The notes under the pieces were generated by a model, which worked only from the letters and a program-made list of their open reading frames with translations, did no database searches and was not told the DNA's origin. Below, piece after piece: positions 34,089-45,442 of a stretch of 64,000 nucleotides of DNA (position 1 is its first letter; each line of letters starts with the position of its first letter). The stretch is taken from contig CM043970.1 in assembly GCA_014529385.2 (NCBI GenBank), forward strand, positions 60,375,023 to 60,439,022, read 5' to 3'. The stretch comes from Adiantum capillus-veneris (Eukaryota; Streptophyta; Polypodiopsida; Polypodiales; Pteridaceae). The position numbers and the translations under genes are program-made.

Positions 34089-34152
<64 letters not shown>
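34089..34152. repeat. (TC)32 microsatellite
   Basis: About 64 bp of perfect TC dinucleotides; the open frames across it are artefacts. Confidence 0.95.
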
Positions 34153-34154
<2 letters not shown>

Positions 34155-34422
34155 GCGATGTGGTGTACACATATATTCACCCTCCACAATGGTATATTAT
34201 TCTTGAGTATGCTTTCATTCATAAAACCCAGTCAAGGGTAGCACTAATCGCTAGGTGCCTCTGGAAAAAGTCTGGCTCATGGCCTAAACTCCATGCTTGG
34301 TCGGGCACTGAGAACTCCTCCCCTATGCAAACGCTTCTGCAACTCTAATGTATATTGAAAATTGTATAAAGGTGTCAATTGTATATTTTGTGCATAGACC
34401 CCTGGGGAGGGGTATCTCTCAT

Positions 34423-34995
34423 GCTCACATGCAGTTGCGCCTTGTCATTAAGAAGGACTAAAGCTTGTAATTCAACAAAGCTTTTCCGTTTTCCTGTGGT
34501 ATTTTTTATTCATTTTCACCCTTCCGAGGCATGTGACCTTGGGAGATAAAAGCTTGATTGCATCATTGAAGGCTTGTCAAACATTGATAAGCTTGTGGAA
34601 TGACATTAGATTCTCCGTCGATGACTACCTTGTACTCACTTGAGTCAGCTAGTGTCCTTGAAAATGAAGTGGCCAATTTTGCTCGTATTGTCCTGCTTTT
34701 TCTTTTCCTCATCAAGAGCAAAGAGTTTTGGGGAGGAACTTGAGGCCTTCATCCAGCATTGAAGTCATGATCACCAACTGGCCAAGTTTCCTACGTATTT
34801 GGTAAATTGAATCCTTGCCCTCACATTTTTGCATTAGTTCAGCCAGGGTTTCTACATCAGCTCAGCCCAACATTTTGCATCAATTTAACCAACATTTTTG
34901 CATTGGTTCAGCCCAACGTTTTTCATCAAACCAACCCAACAATTTTGCATCATCTCACACAAGCATTTACTCCAGATCAGCACAGTGTTGGTGAG
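34423..34995. repeat. dispersed repeat, copy A (MITE-free)
   Basis: It matches 39056-39870 in order: CATGCAGTTGCGCCTTGTC, TATTTTTTATTCAT, GCATGTGACCTTGGGAGAT, ATTAGATTCTCCGTCGATGA, ACTCACTTGAGTC and GAGCAAAGAGTTT-GGG. It ends in a loose 20-25 bp minisatellite of TTTTGCATCA and CAGCCCAAC words. Copy A lacks the 254-bp insertion found in copy B and so serves as its empty site. Confidence 0.85.
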
Positions 34996-35806
34996 CGAAA
35001 GTTGGTCTATGGAGGGAAGTTATCTATGTAGAGAAAACGGTGCTAGCAGGTGCAGGACAAGGTGCTAAGGCAAGTGTGGAAGACCTAAGCAGGCAGGTGA
35101 TAGGGTAAGTGTATGCCTAATGGGGTTCTTTCGACCAAATGGGCTCTAGAATGGGCCAATTGGAATGGTATGTGAAAGTGTCCAAAGTGCTGAGAGTGGG
35201 CCCAAAGATGTAGTGCTTGAAGTTCTCTAGATGCCGGTATTTTTGGCTCATCATACAGGCTAAGGATTGCGAGATATGGTCAATTGAAATTTTGGAGAGG
35301 GTCGGGTATGTGCCCACTTGTTCGCATTGGAGATTGTGACATTTGGTGTTTTTAGGGCCTTCATAGGATTTTGGCAAGCAGTAGGCATCATATGCAATGG
35401 GCAGGAACTCACTGTGCATCAAACGGAGGCATGGTTGCCAAGTTACAGCCTGGTAAAGTTGGGATCAATTGGAAGCGGACAGAGGAAAATTTTTTTGTTT
35501 TTGTTTTTGGTGGCCTTGGTTTGCGGGTCTCAAAGTTTCAAAAGATGACAAGGACCATGCCAATTAGAGTTTGAGCTTTTGTCGGGTTTTTACGACTTCA
35601 GAGTTTAACTTGTGAACAGTAAATGGCCGTTGTGTGAGGTTGGCTGAAAAAAATGGGGTTGTTTATCAAACTTGGTGAAGGTTTTGGGAGTGTGAAATGT
35701 TGGTCAATCATGGCCATGCCACATGGTGAGGTTAAGCCCACATGAGAAAGCGCACTTGAGTATTGAGGGGTATTTAGCCTAGAGCACACCCTCCCATAGG
35801 TATTCA

Positions 35807-35849
<43 letters not shown>

Positions 35850-36447
35850 CTCTCATTGCACAAACTATGAAGCTCTATCACTGAGAGTTGCATGCGATTT
35901 TCATGGCACCTTGAAATTTTGAAAGCACTAGGCAAGGAGCACTAGCGACATTTCTAGTTCCCTCGGGTGCTCATGAGAGAGAGAGAAATTGGGCGAGCAT
36001 GTCGAAGGGTGCTAGAGAAGGAGGAGTCCAGGAGAATGGTCAAAGGGAACTCCAAGGCAGTCAAGAAGGCAGTCAAAGGCCCATCAAAGGGGCAAGTGGA
36101 CAAATCAAGATCCGTTCAAAGGTAGCTCCAAGGGTGGTTCCAAAAGTAGAGTCCAAGGGTGTGGATCAAATCCGGGAGGGTTCCCAAGGTGGAAAAAAGG
36201 AAATAAAATAAAATGGAAAAAATGCAAGGGGCACTAGCAATGTCGCTAGTTCAACCCCCCTTCAAGTGCAAAAAGAGACCAGGTAGAGTGAGTTCAAGCA
36301 AAGGACAAAGGCGGTTCCTCCCCTCAAATTTCCGAATTGAGTTGTCAGATGGGCCAATCAAAGGCCCCTTTCCCAAAGCTGAAAGTCCCCCCATATAAAA
36401 GTCATTTTTTTAATCAAATGAGGGGCTTTTTTGGTGCCATTTCTCGA

Positions 36448-36478
<31 letters not shown>

Positions 36479-36991
36479 TCACTTAATAATTATGTGACTA
36501 TCATGTGAGTGCAACAAAAGGGGTTATTAAATTTCATTTTTTCTCACATTTTCGTATACATAAGGGTACCATAAAATATAATTGGGAAAAAATTTTGCAG
36601 ATTGAATAGAAAAAGGTTGCATTTTATTTGTCAAAAATTCACAAATAAGGAGTTTTAGAAATAGTCCTCGAACGCACGTGATATACACAATTTATACATA
36701 GTGACCCCCAAGAGTGTCATTTGAAGCCTGCAAAGTGGAGTTTTTTTACAGAGGAGTGTTTTCGTCAACCCCCTTTGTATTTTCGCATGAAAATGGTCTT
36801 TGTGATGGCAATGCAAGCCTTGTACGTGCCTCTTGATGTGTAATCTAACCCATATTTCCCAGTTCTTGGTGTCATTTCCCCTTCCCCCCTTCTCTTTCTC
36901 TTGCTCTTGTGTTTCCCCGTGGTGCCAATAGTGTGGATGTGTGTGCCCCCCGGACCGGCGATGCTTTGTGTGAGAGAGTGATATTGAGAGG

Positions 36992-37041
<50 letters not shown>

Positions 37042-37240
37042 GTTGAGACTGAAAGTGGCAGTGAGTGTGAGTTGGGTGGCGGTCTTGAGGACGGCGGTCT
37101 ACTAATGCAAATCGAGTTTTTTGAAGTTGTTTCTAAGAGGATAGGGGTGATGTGGATACCCTGAGCTATAGAGAGTCCTTTGTGTGTGTGCTAGGTGTGT
37201 TTCCCTATTCCCCCTCTCCAACGTTTTTGCACGAAATAAG
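34996..37240. other. no gene recognised; microsatellites and G-tract
   Basis: It contains (GA)n at 35812-35846, a run of about 28 G at 36451-36478 and (GT)n at 36993-37038. A purine-rich stretch at 36000-36200 gives a frame of GSQ/GSK words (EGSQRPIKGAS) that looks like low-complexity sequence. No domain is seen. Confidence 0.5.
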
Positions 37241-37254
37241 CATCAGTATGAAGC

Positions 37255-38400
37255 ATTCCGTATTTAGCATTGTATCATCATTTTTTGAAAATAGCCCAAG
37301 TATTTCTCACCCTAACCCTTGCCTTCAAGATACAGGCGTATGTGATTTCATCTGGAGAGACATCTTTGCTCTGCATCCACCAAAAATAGCCTATTGGCAT
37401 TGCGCAAGTTGGGCATATCCTGCAATCAGTGCATTCTAAGATTTGACCTCCCGGACTGGAAGCTCCTCAAGCACTTTTTGTGCTTCATGTGCACCATGTT
37501 TGGCATATATGTCGACCAAGGCAGTGCCAAGAATGATGTTTTCTTTTGTCAAGGTGCAAGTGTAATTGATTTCATTTGGAGAGATGTGGTCTCTTTTCAT
37601 ATGTTGAAAACAGCCCAGAGCTCTTTGACCCTGACCCTTGCCTTCAAGATGCAAGCATATGTGATTGCATCTGGAGAGATACCCTCGCTTTGTATCCGCC
37701 AAAAATACCCTAGAGCTTCTTGGCCTTTTCCAAGTTGGGCATATCTCACAGTCAGTGCATTCCAAGAGACAACGTCCAAGACAGGAAGATCCTCAGGCGT
37801 ATGTGATTGCATCTAGAAAAACACCCTCACTTCACATCCGCCAAATACAACTTAGAGCTTCTTGGCCCTACCCAAGTTGGACACATCTCGCAATCAATGA
37901 ATTCCAAGAGACGACATCCCAAACAAGAAGCTCCTCAAGCACTTTTTGTGCTTTATGAAGTGCACGACATTTGGCTTATATGTTGACCAAGGCAGTGCCA
38001 AGCACATCGCTTTCTTTCAACAACCCGGGACTAAAAATATCGTTGTGAATTATTTTGCCATATCAAAATCTTGTGTAATGCCACATGCCTAGTGTACGTG
38101 ATCGCATTTGGAGAGATGTCATCTCTCTGCATGGGCTGAAAATAGCCTAGAGCTTCCTGATCGTGATCGTGACCCTACTGGACATATCCTACAGTCAATG
38201 CACGCCATGAGAAAACATTGGGGATAGGAAGCTCATTGAGGACTTTTTGCACTTGACACACGTGAGACAAGTTGCGGATAGGAAGCTCGTGGAGGACCTA
38301 TCGCACTTGACATACATATTGATTAACGTGTTGCCTAAGTATGTGTTCTTTTCATGCAACACAATATCACCATGTATCCTAGTGCCTTGGTGCAAGTCCT
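37255..38400 (-). pseudogene. PPR protein pseudogene (several repeats)
   Basis: Reading right to left: GTRIHGDIVLHEKNTYLGN then TLINMYVKC (38200-38395), VFSWRALTVGYVQ then EALGYFQPMQRDDISPNAI (38090-38220), VVSWNALTVRYAQLGKGQEA then SEGISPDAITYACILKA (37600-37812), DHISPNEI then ILGTALVDIYAKHG (37450-37600), and SPDEITYACILKARVRV (37260-37400). These are the alternating helices of P/L/S-type pentatricopeptide repeats, which in plants bind organellar RNA for editing, splicing or processing. Stops and frameshifts separate nearly every repeat, and no E or DYW domain is present. Three blocks resemble each other closely, so part of the array arose by tandem duplication. Confidence 0.82.
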
Positions 38401-38651
38401 TCTTAGCAGAGTCTTGAATCTTTAAATGAGCTCACAAAACAAAGACTTATTCTCTTCCCCTCCATGTTTGCTTGTGTAGCAGATATTGCCACTTTATTCG
38501 CATTGCTATGCACTTCTCTTTAGTTAGAGAGAGAATGGATTGACTCTGTGTGTATGCACGTGCAAAAATAGAGGTTCATAGCATTGCCAAAATAGCATCT
38601 CACCAATTTCCAACGCCTCTCTTGCCACAGGGTCAATTTTTGATCGGTGGC

Positions 38652-38653
<2 letters not shown>

Positions 38654-38690
<37 letters not shown>
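38654..38690. repeat. (TC)n microsatellite
   Basis: About 37 bp of perfect CT/TC dinucleotides. Confidence 0.95.
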
Positions 38691-38692
<2 letters not shown>

Positions 38693-39055
38693 CCCTCCTG
38701 TGTCGTCGAGATGCCGGGGCATAGTGGTCGGATGCAAGAGTTGCGGACACGGCACCGGAATCCCTCCTCACTTTATATATGGTATAATAGGGCAAAGATT
38801 TTGGGGGATTTGAAAGAAGAGATTGCCATTTGTCTATGAAGTTTCATACGATTCTTTGCTTTCTTCAGTGACTTGCGATTACCCTTCTTGACTTTGGCCT
38901 CAGAATCAAGTGCAGGATCCTAGATCGTGCTCTCCGCTCCATGGCTCCCATGTTTAAACCTTCTCAGCTCAGCCATACCTGGCACCAAGCTTATAATAGT
39001 AGCTATGGATCCTCCTTTACTGTGCAGCTATCTCCCTTCCTCGTTTGCACCCTTC

Positions 39056-39870
39056 TTGCTTGCATGCAATTGCGCCTTGTCGTTAGGAAGGACTGAAGCA
39101 TGTAATTCAAAAAGCTTTTCCATTTCCCTGCGGTATTTTTTATTCATCTTCACCCTTTCGAAGCATGTGACTTTGGGAGATAAAGGCTCGATTGCGTCAT
39201 TGAAGGCTCGCTAGACCTTGATAAGCTTGCCAACTCACATTAGAGTCTCCGTCCATGACTACCACAAGAAGATTTAGAAATTTTCTCATGTAGGAAAACT
39301 AAGTCTTTTTCAGTGTTTTTCATACAATGCATAACATCATGAGCTTTTGCTCGAGAGGCACTGCATGTCCCCTGCCGGCCCCCCCACCGGGCCGGCGGTC
39401 CCCTACCCCCAATCGTACCTAGCTAGGTATGTGGTGCCTCCCTCACAGAAGCTCGTGATGTTGAGGTAAGTCACAATGTGGGGATTATTGTGAGAATTTA
39501 TCCAAAACTTCTTGTGTACCCCCCCATACTCACTTGAGTCGGCTATTGTCCTGGATAATGAAGAAGCCAATGCTGCACGTTGCCAAGAGCAAAGAGTTTG
39601 GGGGAGGCACTTGAGGCCATCATCCAACATCGTGGGAGTCATGATACCAACTGACAAAGTTGTCCACGTATTTGGTAAACTCAATCCTTGCCCTCGCATT
39701 TTTGCATCAGTCCAACCAGCGTTTTTGCATCAATTCAGCCCAGCATTTTACATTGGTTTAGCCAATTTTTTTGCATGATCTCAACCTAGCATTATGGATC
39801 AAATTAGCCTAGCATTTTTGCATCAATTCAAACCAACATTTGCATCAGATCAACCGAGTGTTTTTGCACC
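39056..39870. repeat. dispersed repeat, copy B (split by a MITE)
   Basis: Second copy of 34423-34995, same orientation, about 4.6 kb away. The unique part is interrupted at 39262 by a 254-bp MITE and resumes at 39520 with ACTCACTTGAGTCGGC. The 3' minisatellite of TTTTTGCATCA words extends to about 39870. Confidence 0.85.
39263..39516. mobile_element. MITE with 26-bp inverted ends and TAC target duplication
   Basis: The ends read CACAAGAAGATTTAGAAATT… and, on the other strand, CACAAGAAGTTTTGGATAAA…, with 21 of 26 bases paired. TAC flanks both sides. The related repeat at 34423 lacks the insert and runs straight from GACTAC into ACTCACTTGAG. A 3-bp duplication and a CACAAGAAG end fit a CACTA-like (CMC) non-autonomous element. 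PIF/Harbinger, which prefers TWA targets, fits less well. The core is GC-rich, with a perfect 8-bp stem GCCGGCCC/GGGCCGGC at 39374-39396, and has no frame. Confidence 0.85.
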
Positions 39871-40640
39871 AGATAAGCATCCACATGAGCGGCATTTGGT
39901 AATCAACATTTCACCATTGTATCAACATTTGTGCTCGTAATCAATGGAAGTACTTGTTGTGGCAACAAAAAAAGCGGGTTGTTGCGAGAGCGAATCACAC
40001 CACCTATAAAGTGCATGCAACACTATCTAGATCAACACAATGTCAATCAAGGACACATATGACACGATAGCCACACATATGCAGCAATGGAGATCGTGTA
40101 GAGAGAAAGTGTTGGAGTAGAGGGTGAGTGTGATGGTTGCAACCAAGGAGGGGTTGGAAAAGGGGTTCTAGAGAGAGAAAATCACTTTTTGTCTAAGGAC
40201 TACTTTTGGGGAGGCTCTGGATAGTTAAAAATGATTTTTTAAAATTTAAAAAAAAATGAATTTTAGGGTTTTTGGGTACACGTTTTGACTTTTTGAGGTC
40301 AAAAAATGTTTTTTTGACCATAAAAAAGGTTTTGGGGGGGTTTAAGAAGATAAGATTTGAGTTTTGAAAATTTTTAAAATTTTTGGATTTTTTCAAAACC
40401 GGATAAAAAAGGAGGGAAATTGGAGGTTCCATATGCCCCCCTCCCCCCCCCCCCACCTTCTCACTAGGTAAGAGGTGTCATAAAATCTAATATCTAACCA
40501 ACCCAAATGATTTTCTCATATTAGATTGATCACTTAATGTGGGAGAATAAACGGGAACAAGTGTTAAGATATAGATATGTGCTTATAGATCTATCTCAAC
40601 ACGAGGCCAATGGTAAAGGGGCCCAAATGAGAGATGGTCT
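39871..40640. other. no gene; A/T-run low-complexity sequence
   Basis: 40200-40450 is made of T- and G-rich runs (minus-strand frame rich in F, K, N) next to a C-tract at 40440. It is likely decayed simple sequence. Confidence 0.45.
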
Positions 40641-40775
40641 ATCAAAGAGCAAGGCTAACCAATGGAGCATAAGACCTTAGGGTTAGCTTCATTGAAGACC
40701 TCCAATAATGTGTGTAAAAGTCCTTTGACCTTAGTTAAGCTAGGGTTGAGCTTGAGGCGAGAACCCAGCCCAAGC

Positions 40776-40935
40776 TCGAGGTGCTTGTTGTGCTTGAGGT
40801 GCTTGTCGTGCTTGAGGTGCTTGTCATGCTTGAGGTGCTTGATTAAGGTGCTTGAGGTGCTTGACCTGCTACATGCTTGAGGTGCTTGACTTGCTACTTG
40901 ATTAAGGTGCTCGAGGTGCTTTGACATGCTTGCCT
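40776..40935. repeat. minisatellite of GAGGTGCTTG words
   Basis: About ten imperfect tandem units built on GCTTGAGGTGCTTGTC or GCTTGATTAAGGTGCTTGA. The minus-strand frame across it gives repeated KHLKHD, an artefact of the repeat. Confidence 0.85.
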
Positions 40936-41124
40936 GAGATGCTTGTGGGAACACCCCTAGGTCAAGTGCGTTGTCATGCTTGATGCCATAAGGTGCTTGA
41001 GAACCAAAAGTCAAAAGTATCCCTACAAGAGGAGGGGCGAGCCCTTTTCCTAGGGGATAGAGAGAGAACACACACTCACACACACAAGGAAGGCCCAAGC
41101 TTGAAGAGGCAGCAGGGACACATG

Positions 41125-42101
41125 TCAGGCCCCTACCTATGTTACCTTCATGAGATGCCTGAAGCCTATTGGTTGGCCACCCAAGGGGTCCAATAGTAAT
41201 TTAGGAGATTTAATTAATTGATTTAGCATTTATCTAGCCCTCTCTCTCAAAGGGGAAAGGGGGACACTTGTCCCAAGGCTACCCCTACTGCTTGTAATGC
41301 CTCCTGCTTATGATTGGCTAGGCCTGGAGGGGTCCAATGAGATTCAAGCATGAGCTACAAGGGGGGGTCGACCCAAGCAAGCTAGGGGGTTGCTTAGGGG
41401 GGTATACTCACCCACACACACTCACAAACACTCTAATTGTGTGCTATGCAAAGTGCAAGAGCTCCCTCTCCAAGCAAGTAGAGGTTGAGAGCCTACACCA
41501 ACACTCTTGGCTATGGAGTGCAAATCCAACCAAGAGCCATGCTTCAATGCTTAATCTTGCCATCTCCTTCTTCTTCATTACTATGCTATTATGTATGCTA
41601 GCAACAAGAGTTATGATAAGTGAGGAACTAATTCTTTCTCCTATGAAATGTTTCTTCTTCCTCTTCCCTACCCTCATTCCCTGCTAGCTCTCTCCACCTT
41701 CGAAGGTGTTTGAGTTCTTGGGACTGAGGCTTGGGATAGCTAAAGCTTTCTTCAAGTTTATGTTATGTTTGTGATGCATGAAGCTTTCCATCTTCATTGC
41801 ATCACCTAGGTCACAAGGAACACAAAGACTGTATTGTAACAAGTCTCTCTTAATGGGAGAAATCATAATACAAATGCCTATTGGAGGGGGGACCGGCTCC
41901 ACATAAATCCGGTCCTCAACTGTTGTCACGTTCTCTAAATTCTCTCTCTTGCAAAAGTATTGTTCATGCCAAGTTAACTAATTGCTATGATTATGTTGCT
42001 ATCTTCAATTATGTTCACCCGTTATGCTCACAAAGTTATTTCACAAAAGTACTCTCATTAATTTCTGCTACTCTCAAGTTAAATAGGCCAATTCCATTAC
42101 A
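41125..42101 (+). repeat. probable 5' LTR of a gypsy-like element
   Basis: The right edge is firm: AATTCCATTACA is followed at once by an initiator-Met primer-binding site. The left edge is a guess at TGTCAGGCCCC (41125), which would give about 977 bp and TG…CA ends. No second LTR is present in the window, so the length cannot be confirmed. Confidence 0.55.
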
Positions 42102-42102
42102 T

Positions 42103-42114
42103 TGGTATCAGAGC
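42103..42114 (+). other. primer-binding site (initiator Met tRNA)
   Basis: TGGTATCAGAGC on the plus strand, one base after the probable LTR end and 400 bp upstream of a gag-like frame. Confidence 0.85.
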
Positions 42115-42515
42115 ATTTGGTTTCTCTTTTCTTGCTTAAGAAGAGAGGTCCTTAAGTAGCCTATAAATGGTTGATGTTGTTAATTATAATAGGGTAAGTG
42201 GAACTAGGATCTATTATCGGTTTTGTTGAGCCCACTATGTGGGGGATGGTACACACCTCGGGAGCTTTGGACTTAATAATGGAGTCTTTTTAGACTTGCC
42301 TACGGCTTTACCATTATTGAGCCATAAGAAGTCCAAAAGGAGCTAGCCCTTGTCAACTCTGCAATGTTAGACCTACTCCTCTACTCTCTATAATTAACCA
42401 CTTCGAGCCGTGGGTGTAGATACTTAAGATCCGATTTTCAAAGGCTAAGAGGAGTGGCAACTAAGGTTTTCTATTGCCAAAGCATATACTAAGTACATAC
42501 ATAAATTTTGTTAAC

Positions 42516-43390
42516 ATGGCTGACAATAATCAAGAGAGTAGAATGAACATTGATAGCTTTGATTTTGCACATGAAGGTGCTAATGATGATGCTCCCATGT
42601 TTGTGAATTATCTCGTCACTTTGTTGCAGCAAGCTATGGGCAACCCTGCTTTGCAAGCCGAAGTTACTCAACAACTTCGTGCTTATGGAATTTCCCTTCC
42701 TCTCCAAGAGGAGAGAGTGCTTAGGAGGCCTCTTGAAGAGACCCCCAAAAGAAGACTCTCTCCCATTCGAGAGGAGGAATCCAAAGAGCAAGAAAGCAAG
42801 GAAAGTTTAAGTTCCTCTAAAGATGTGGCTCCACGAAGACGGCGGTCTAGACGATCACCTACTCCTCCCAAGAGGAAAAGATCAACACATAGTCCTTCTC
42901 CTCATCACTCTGAAAGACAAGAGAGGAAACAAAGGAAGAAAAGGGCTAGGAAGAGGTCACCCTCTTCTCCTTCTTCTTCACCTTCCTCCTCTTTCGATGA
43001 AAGTTATGGCTATTCTCCTAGAGAATACAAGAGGGGAGGACATCGCAAATCATTTCCTGCATGACGAAGGTCACAAAAGCTAAAGAAGTCAAGGAGGGAG
43101 AAAAGAGTATCTCTTTTCTCACCTATGATGGCACCTTCGGTGCTACCGACAAAGTGTTGGCCTTCATCCAGCAATTTGATGCGGCCTTTGGAGATGAGGG
43201 CTTCACAGAGTCCTCCAAGCTACGCCATGTAGCTATGCACTTCCAAAAATCAGCTCGTCAATAGTGGGCTAGCCTTCGTGCTTCCTTTGTCACTTGGTGG
43301 AAGTGGTTCACCTCTTTTGCAATCGTCTCAAAGCGGGCTAGTCTCTTTGAAAATGCAGTTTCACCCTTGTCGATGTAGCAAAGTAGATCA
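42516..43390 (+). pseudogene. gypsy-type gag, broken
   Basis: The first frame starts MADNNQESRMNIDSF and has LVTLLQQAMGNPALQAE. It then passes into a strongly basic Arg/Ser segment (PRRRRSRRSPTPPKRKRS) and ends at 43064. A second frame, shifted near 43060, continues with ISFLTYDGTFG, VLAFIQQFDAAFGDE and RHVAMHFQKSARQ, a stop, then WASLRA. This is the capsid-like retrotransposon gag domain, whose usual motif is an aromatic-rich A-x2-WW. I chose the Met at 42516 because it follows the leader and gives the family-like start. The Arg/Ser block could act as a nuclear-localisation or RNA-binding tail. No CCHC knuckle or pol follows, and homology ends near 43390. Confidence 0.7.
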
Positions 43391-43571
43391 CATGGCAACC
43401 ATAGCATGGTGTTGTCTTCAAAGTTCACATTAATATACTGTATGATGTCGTGAAAAGTATCATTGTGGAGTTGTATGGTCTTTTGTAAATCGACTGTGCG
43501 GGTGGAGAATCCGTGAAGATCATTACGTCCAACATATTTGATATCCTCAAGAAAAAGAAGGAACCGTGAAA

Positions 43572-43654
43572 GGGGGGGGGGGGGGGGGGGGGGGGTAGCT
43601 CTATTGATGCTACTTCTACGTGGGAGGAGGATGTGCTAGCATGTATTGCCATGG

Positions 43655-43712
<58 letters not shown>
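43572..43712. repeat. poly-G tract and (TC)n microsatellite
   Basis: 24 consecutive G at 43572-43595, then about 54 bp of TC dinucleotides at 43659-43712. Confidence 0.95.
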
Positions 43713-43714
<2 letters not shown>

Positions 43715-45160
43715 TTCTCTCTATCTCTCTCTTAAGGGTTGATACAAAAATAATAAGCCCTCCCCTTTATATACGCCCCCCCCCCACACACACTCACACA
43801 TCTCGCTACAGAAAAAGATACCAACCCAAAGCTCTTTGAGATACACACAAACACACATGGATGTGCACACAAACACCCAAGCAAAATCTACAAAACGTAA
43901 TCAATGACGGTGATACTATAATAAAAAAACAATGAACTTTCATTTAAAAAAATTCTTTACAATGTGGCATTAGAGCCGATTACATTGATCTATCAGATCA
44001 ACTTAAAGACGGTGCACTACCAATCCTCCACTCCTCTTGCACTTTCATGGCACATCACTAGATTTTAGGTCAAATGTCACAAAATGAGCAACACTAGATT
44101 TTAGGGGTACCCACTTTCCACTGTTGCACATCCAATGTTCATAGTGGAAGCATAGGTACAAAGTAGTGAGCACTTTTAAAAATAATATCCTAATAAGTGA
44201 AGTCCCCCACCTTACACTTGTATTTATCTACTTGGTGCACTCCCTCAACCATTCCCAAATTATCTCCAAATACAATTTTTAGTGCTTCTTCATACATGAC
44301 ATTCTTACTACAAGACATAGTAGGTGTGACATTGAATGGAAATGTCTTAAACAAGTGTAAAAAAACATGCACGAGGCAGCACCAATTGAGCCCTACTGAT
44401 CTTGAAGCCTTCCCAAATTTTAAGGAAGAGCAAATATCAAAAAGTATCTGCTCCTTCACAGAGAAGAGTGACCAAACATTGGGTTGTGTCCATTTCATGC
44501 TTAGTAATGAAGGTTTGTCAATAGAAATGATCTAACCATATCCATCCTTCAAGGCCGGCACTACATACGTGTGTGAGTAGAAGAAGATTCTCTATTGCAA
44601 AAGCATCGAGGTGGTTAGTTGGGAAGCATCATAACACCAATGTCGGCATGAAGAGCATTGAAGGTTCATGTGAGAGTCTTGATTGGTTGCTCTTCAACAA
44701 AGTCGGATGGGAATATATCTATGACAACATCCAAAAATATGACGTCAAAAACAAGTAACAAACGTTTAGAATCAGCAACCAACAATCTTTTACAACTTAC
44801 AATTTAATGGGAAATATCTTGAGCTTCCATTCCTCAAGCTGTTGAACAACGGCCATTGTGCCATTGACCGTAAGGTTCTTGAAACCAAGAAGTCTCCCCT
44901 TCCAATGTTCATCGAGGTTGCCACACAGTTTTGGACTCGATGAGGCTTGATAGCTGCAAGTTGCATGAAGTCCCAAGATCCTTTAGAAAACATTTGTGAC
45001 ACGCATTCCCCATTAGAATCCCTAGTGTTATGCAAGCAAACCGCTTCTATCTCATCCTTTGGCTTCCTTGAAGTGGAGGGGGTTGACATGGTAGCACCAA
45101 AAGAAGAAGAGTTGTGGTGTTAGTGAGAGAGGCCGTTGCTTTAGGAATGAAGTGAGGAGT
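43713..45160. other. no recognised feature
   Basis: Overlapping frames of about 100-112 codons at 44190-44535 lie on opposite strands, and another of 99 codons at 44790-45089 on the minus strand. None has a motif I recognise, and they shift frame against each other. Confidence 0.35.
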
Positions 45161-45388
45161 AGAAGTGGTTGAATGGGGAACAAGGGAAGGAGAAGTAGCT
45201 CAAATGGATGGTGTGGATGAAAGGGGGAGATAGGTGGTGCAGCTATGGAAAGCTTGGAGGGAGGGGCAGAAGTGGTTCAATGGGGAGCAAGGGGAGAAGA
45301 AGTAGTTCAAAGGGATGGTGTGGATGAAAGGGGGAGACAGGTGTGCAACTATGGAAAACTTCCATATGTGATGCAGCTATGGAAAGCC

Positions 45389-45442
<54 letters not shown>
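45161..45442. repeat. 107-bp tandem duplication followed by (GA)n
   Basis: Copies start AGAAGTGGTT at 45161 and 45268 and share GGGGAACAAGGG, GAAGTAG-TCAAA-GGATGG and TGTGGATGAAAGGGGGAGA. The purine-rich units grade into GA dinucleotides at 45391-45442. Confidence 0.85.

Noticed and set aside
36950-37040. Telomere or centromere satellite
   Set aside because: The tract is plain (GT)n; no TTTAGGG-type array or long satellite array was seen.
37152-37439. Plus-strand frames across the PPR region
   Set aside because: They are antisense shadows of the minus-strand PPR remnant.
40655-41098. 147-codon minus frame with KHLKHDKHLKHD repeats
   Set aside because: It is produced by the GAGGTGCTTG minisatellite; no domain or start context.
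43425-43652. Proline-rich minus frame
   Set aside because: The prolines come from the poly-G tract.
44190-45089. Overlapping frames of 99-112 codons on both strands
   Set aside because: Sense and antisense frames overlap, no motif is recognisable and frames do not join.
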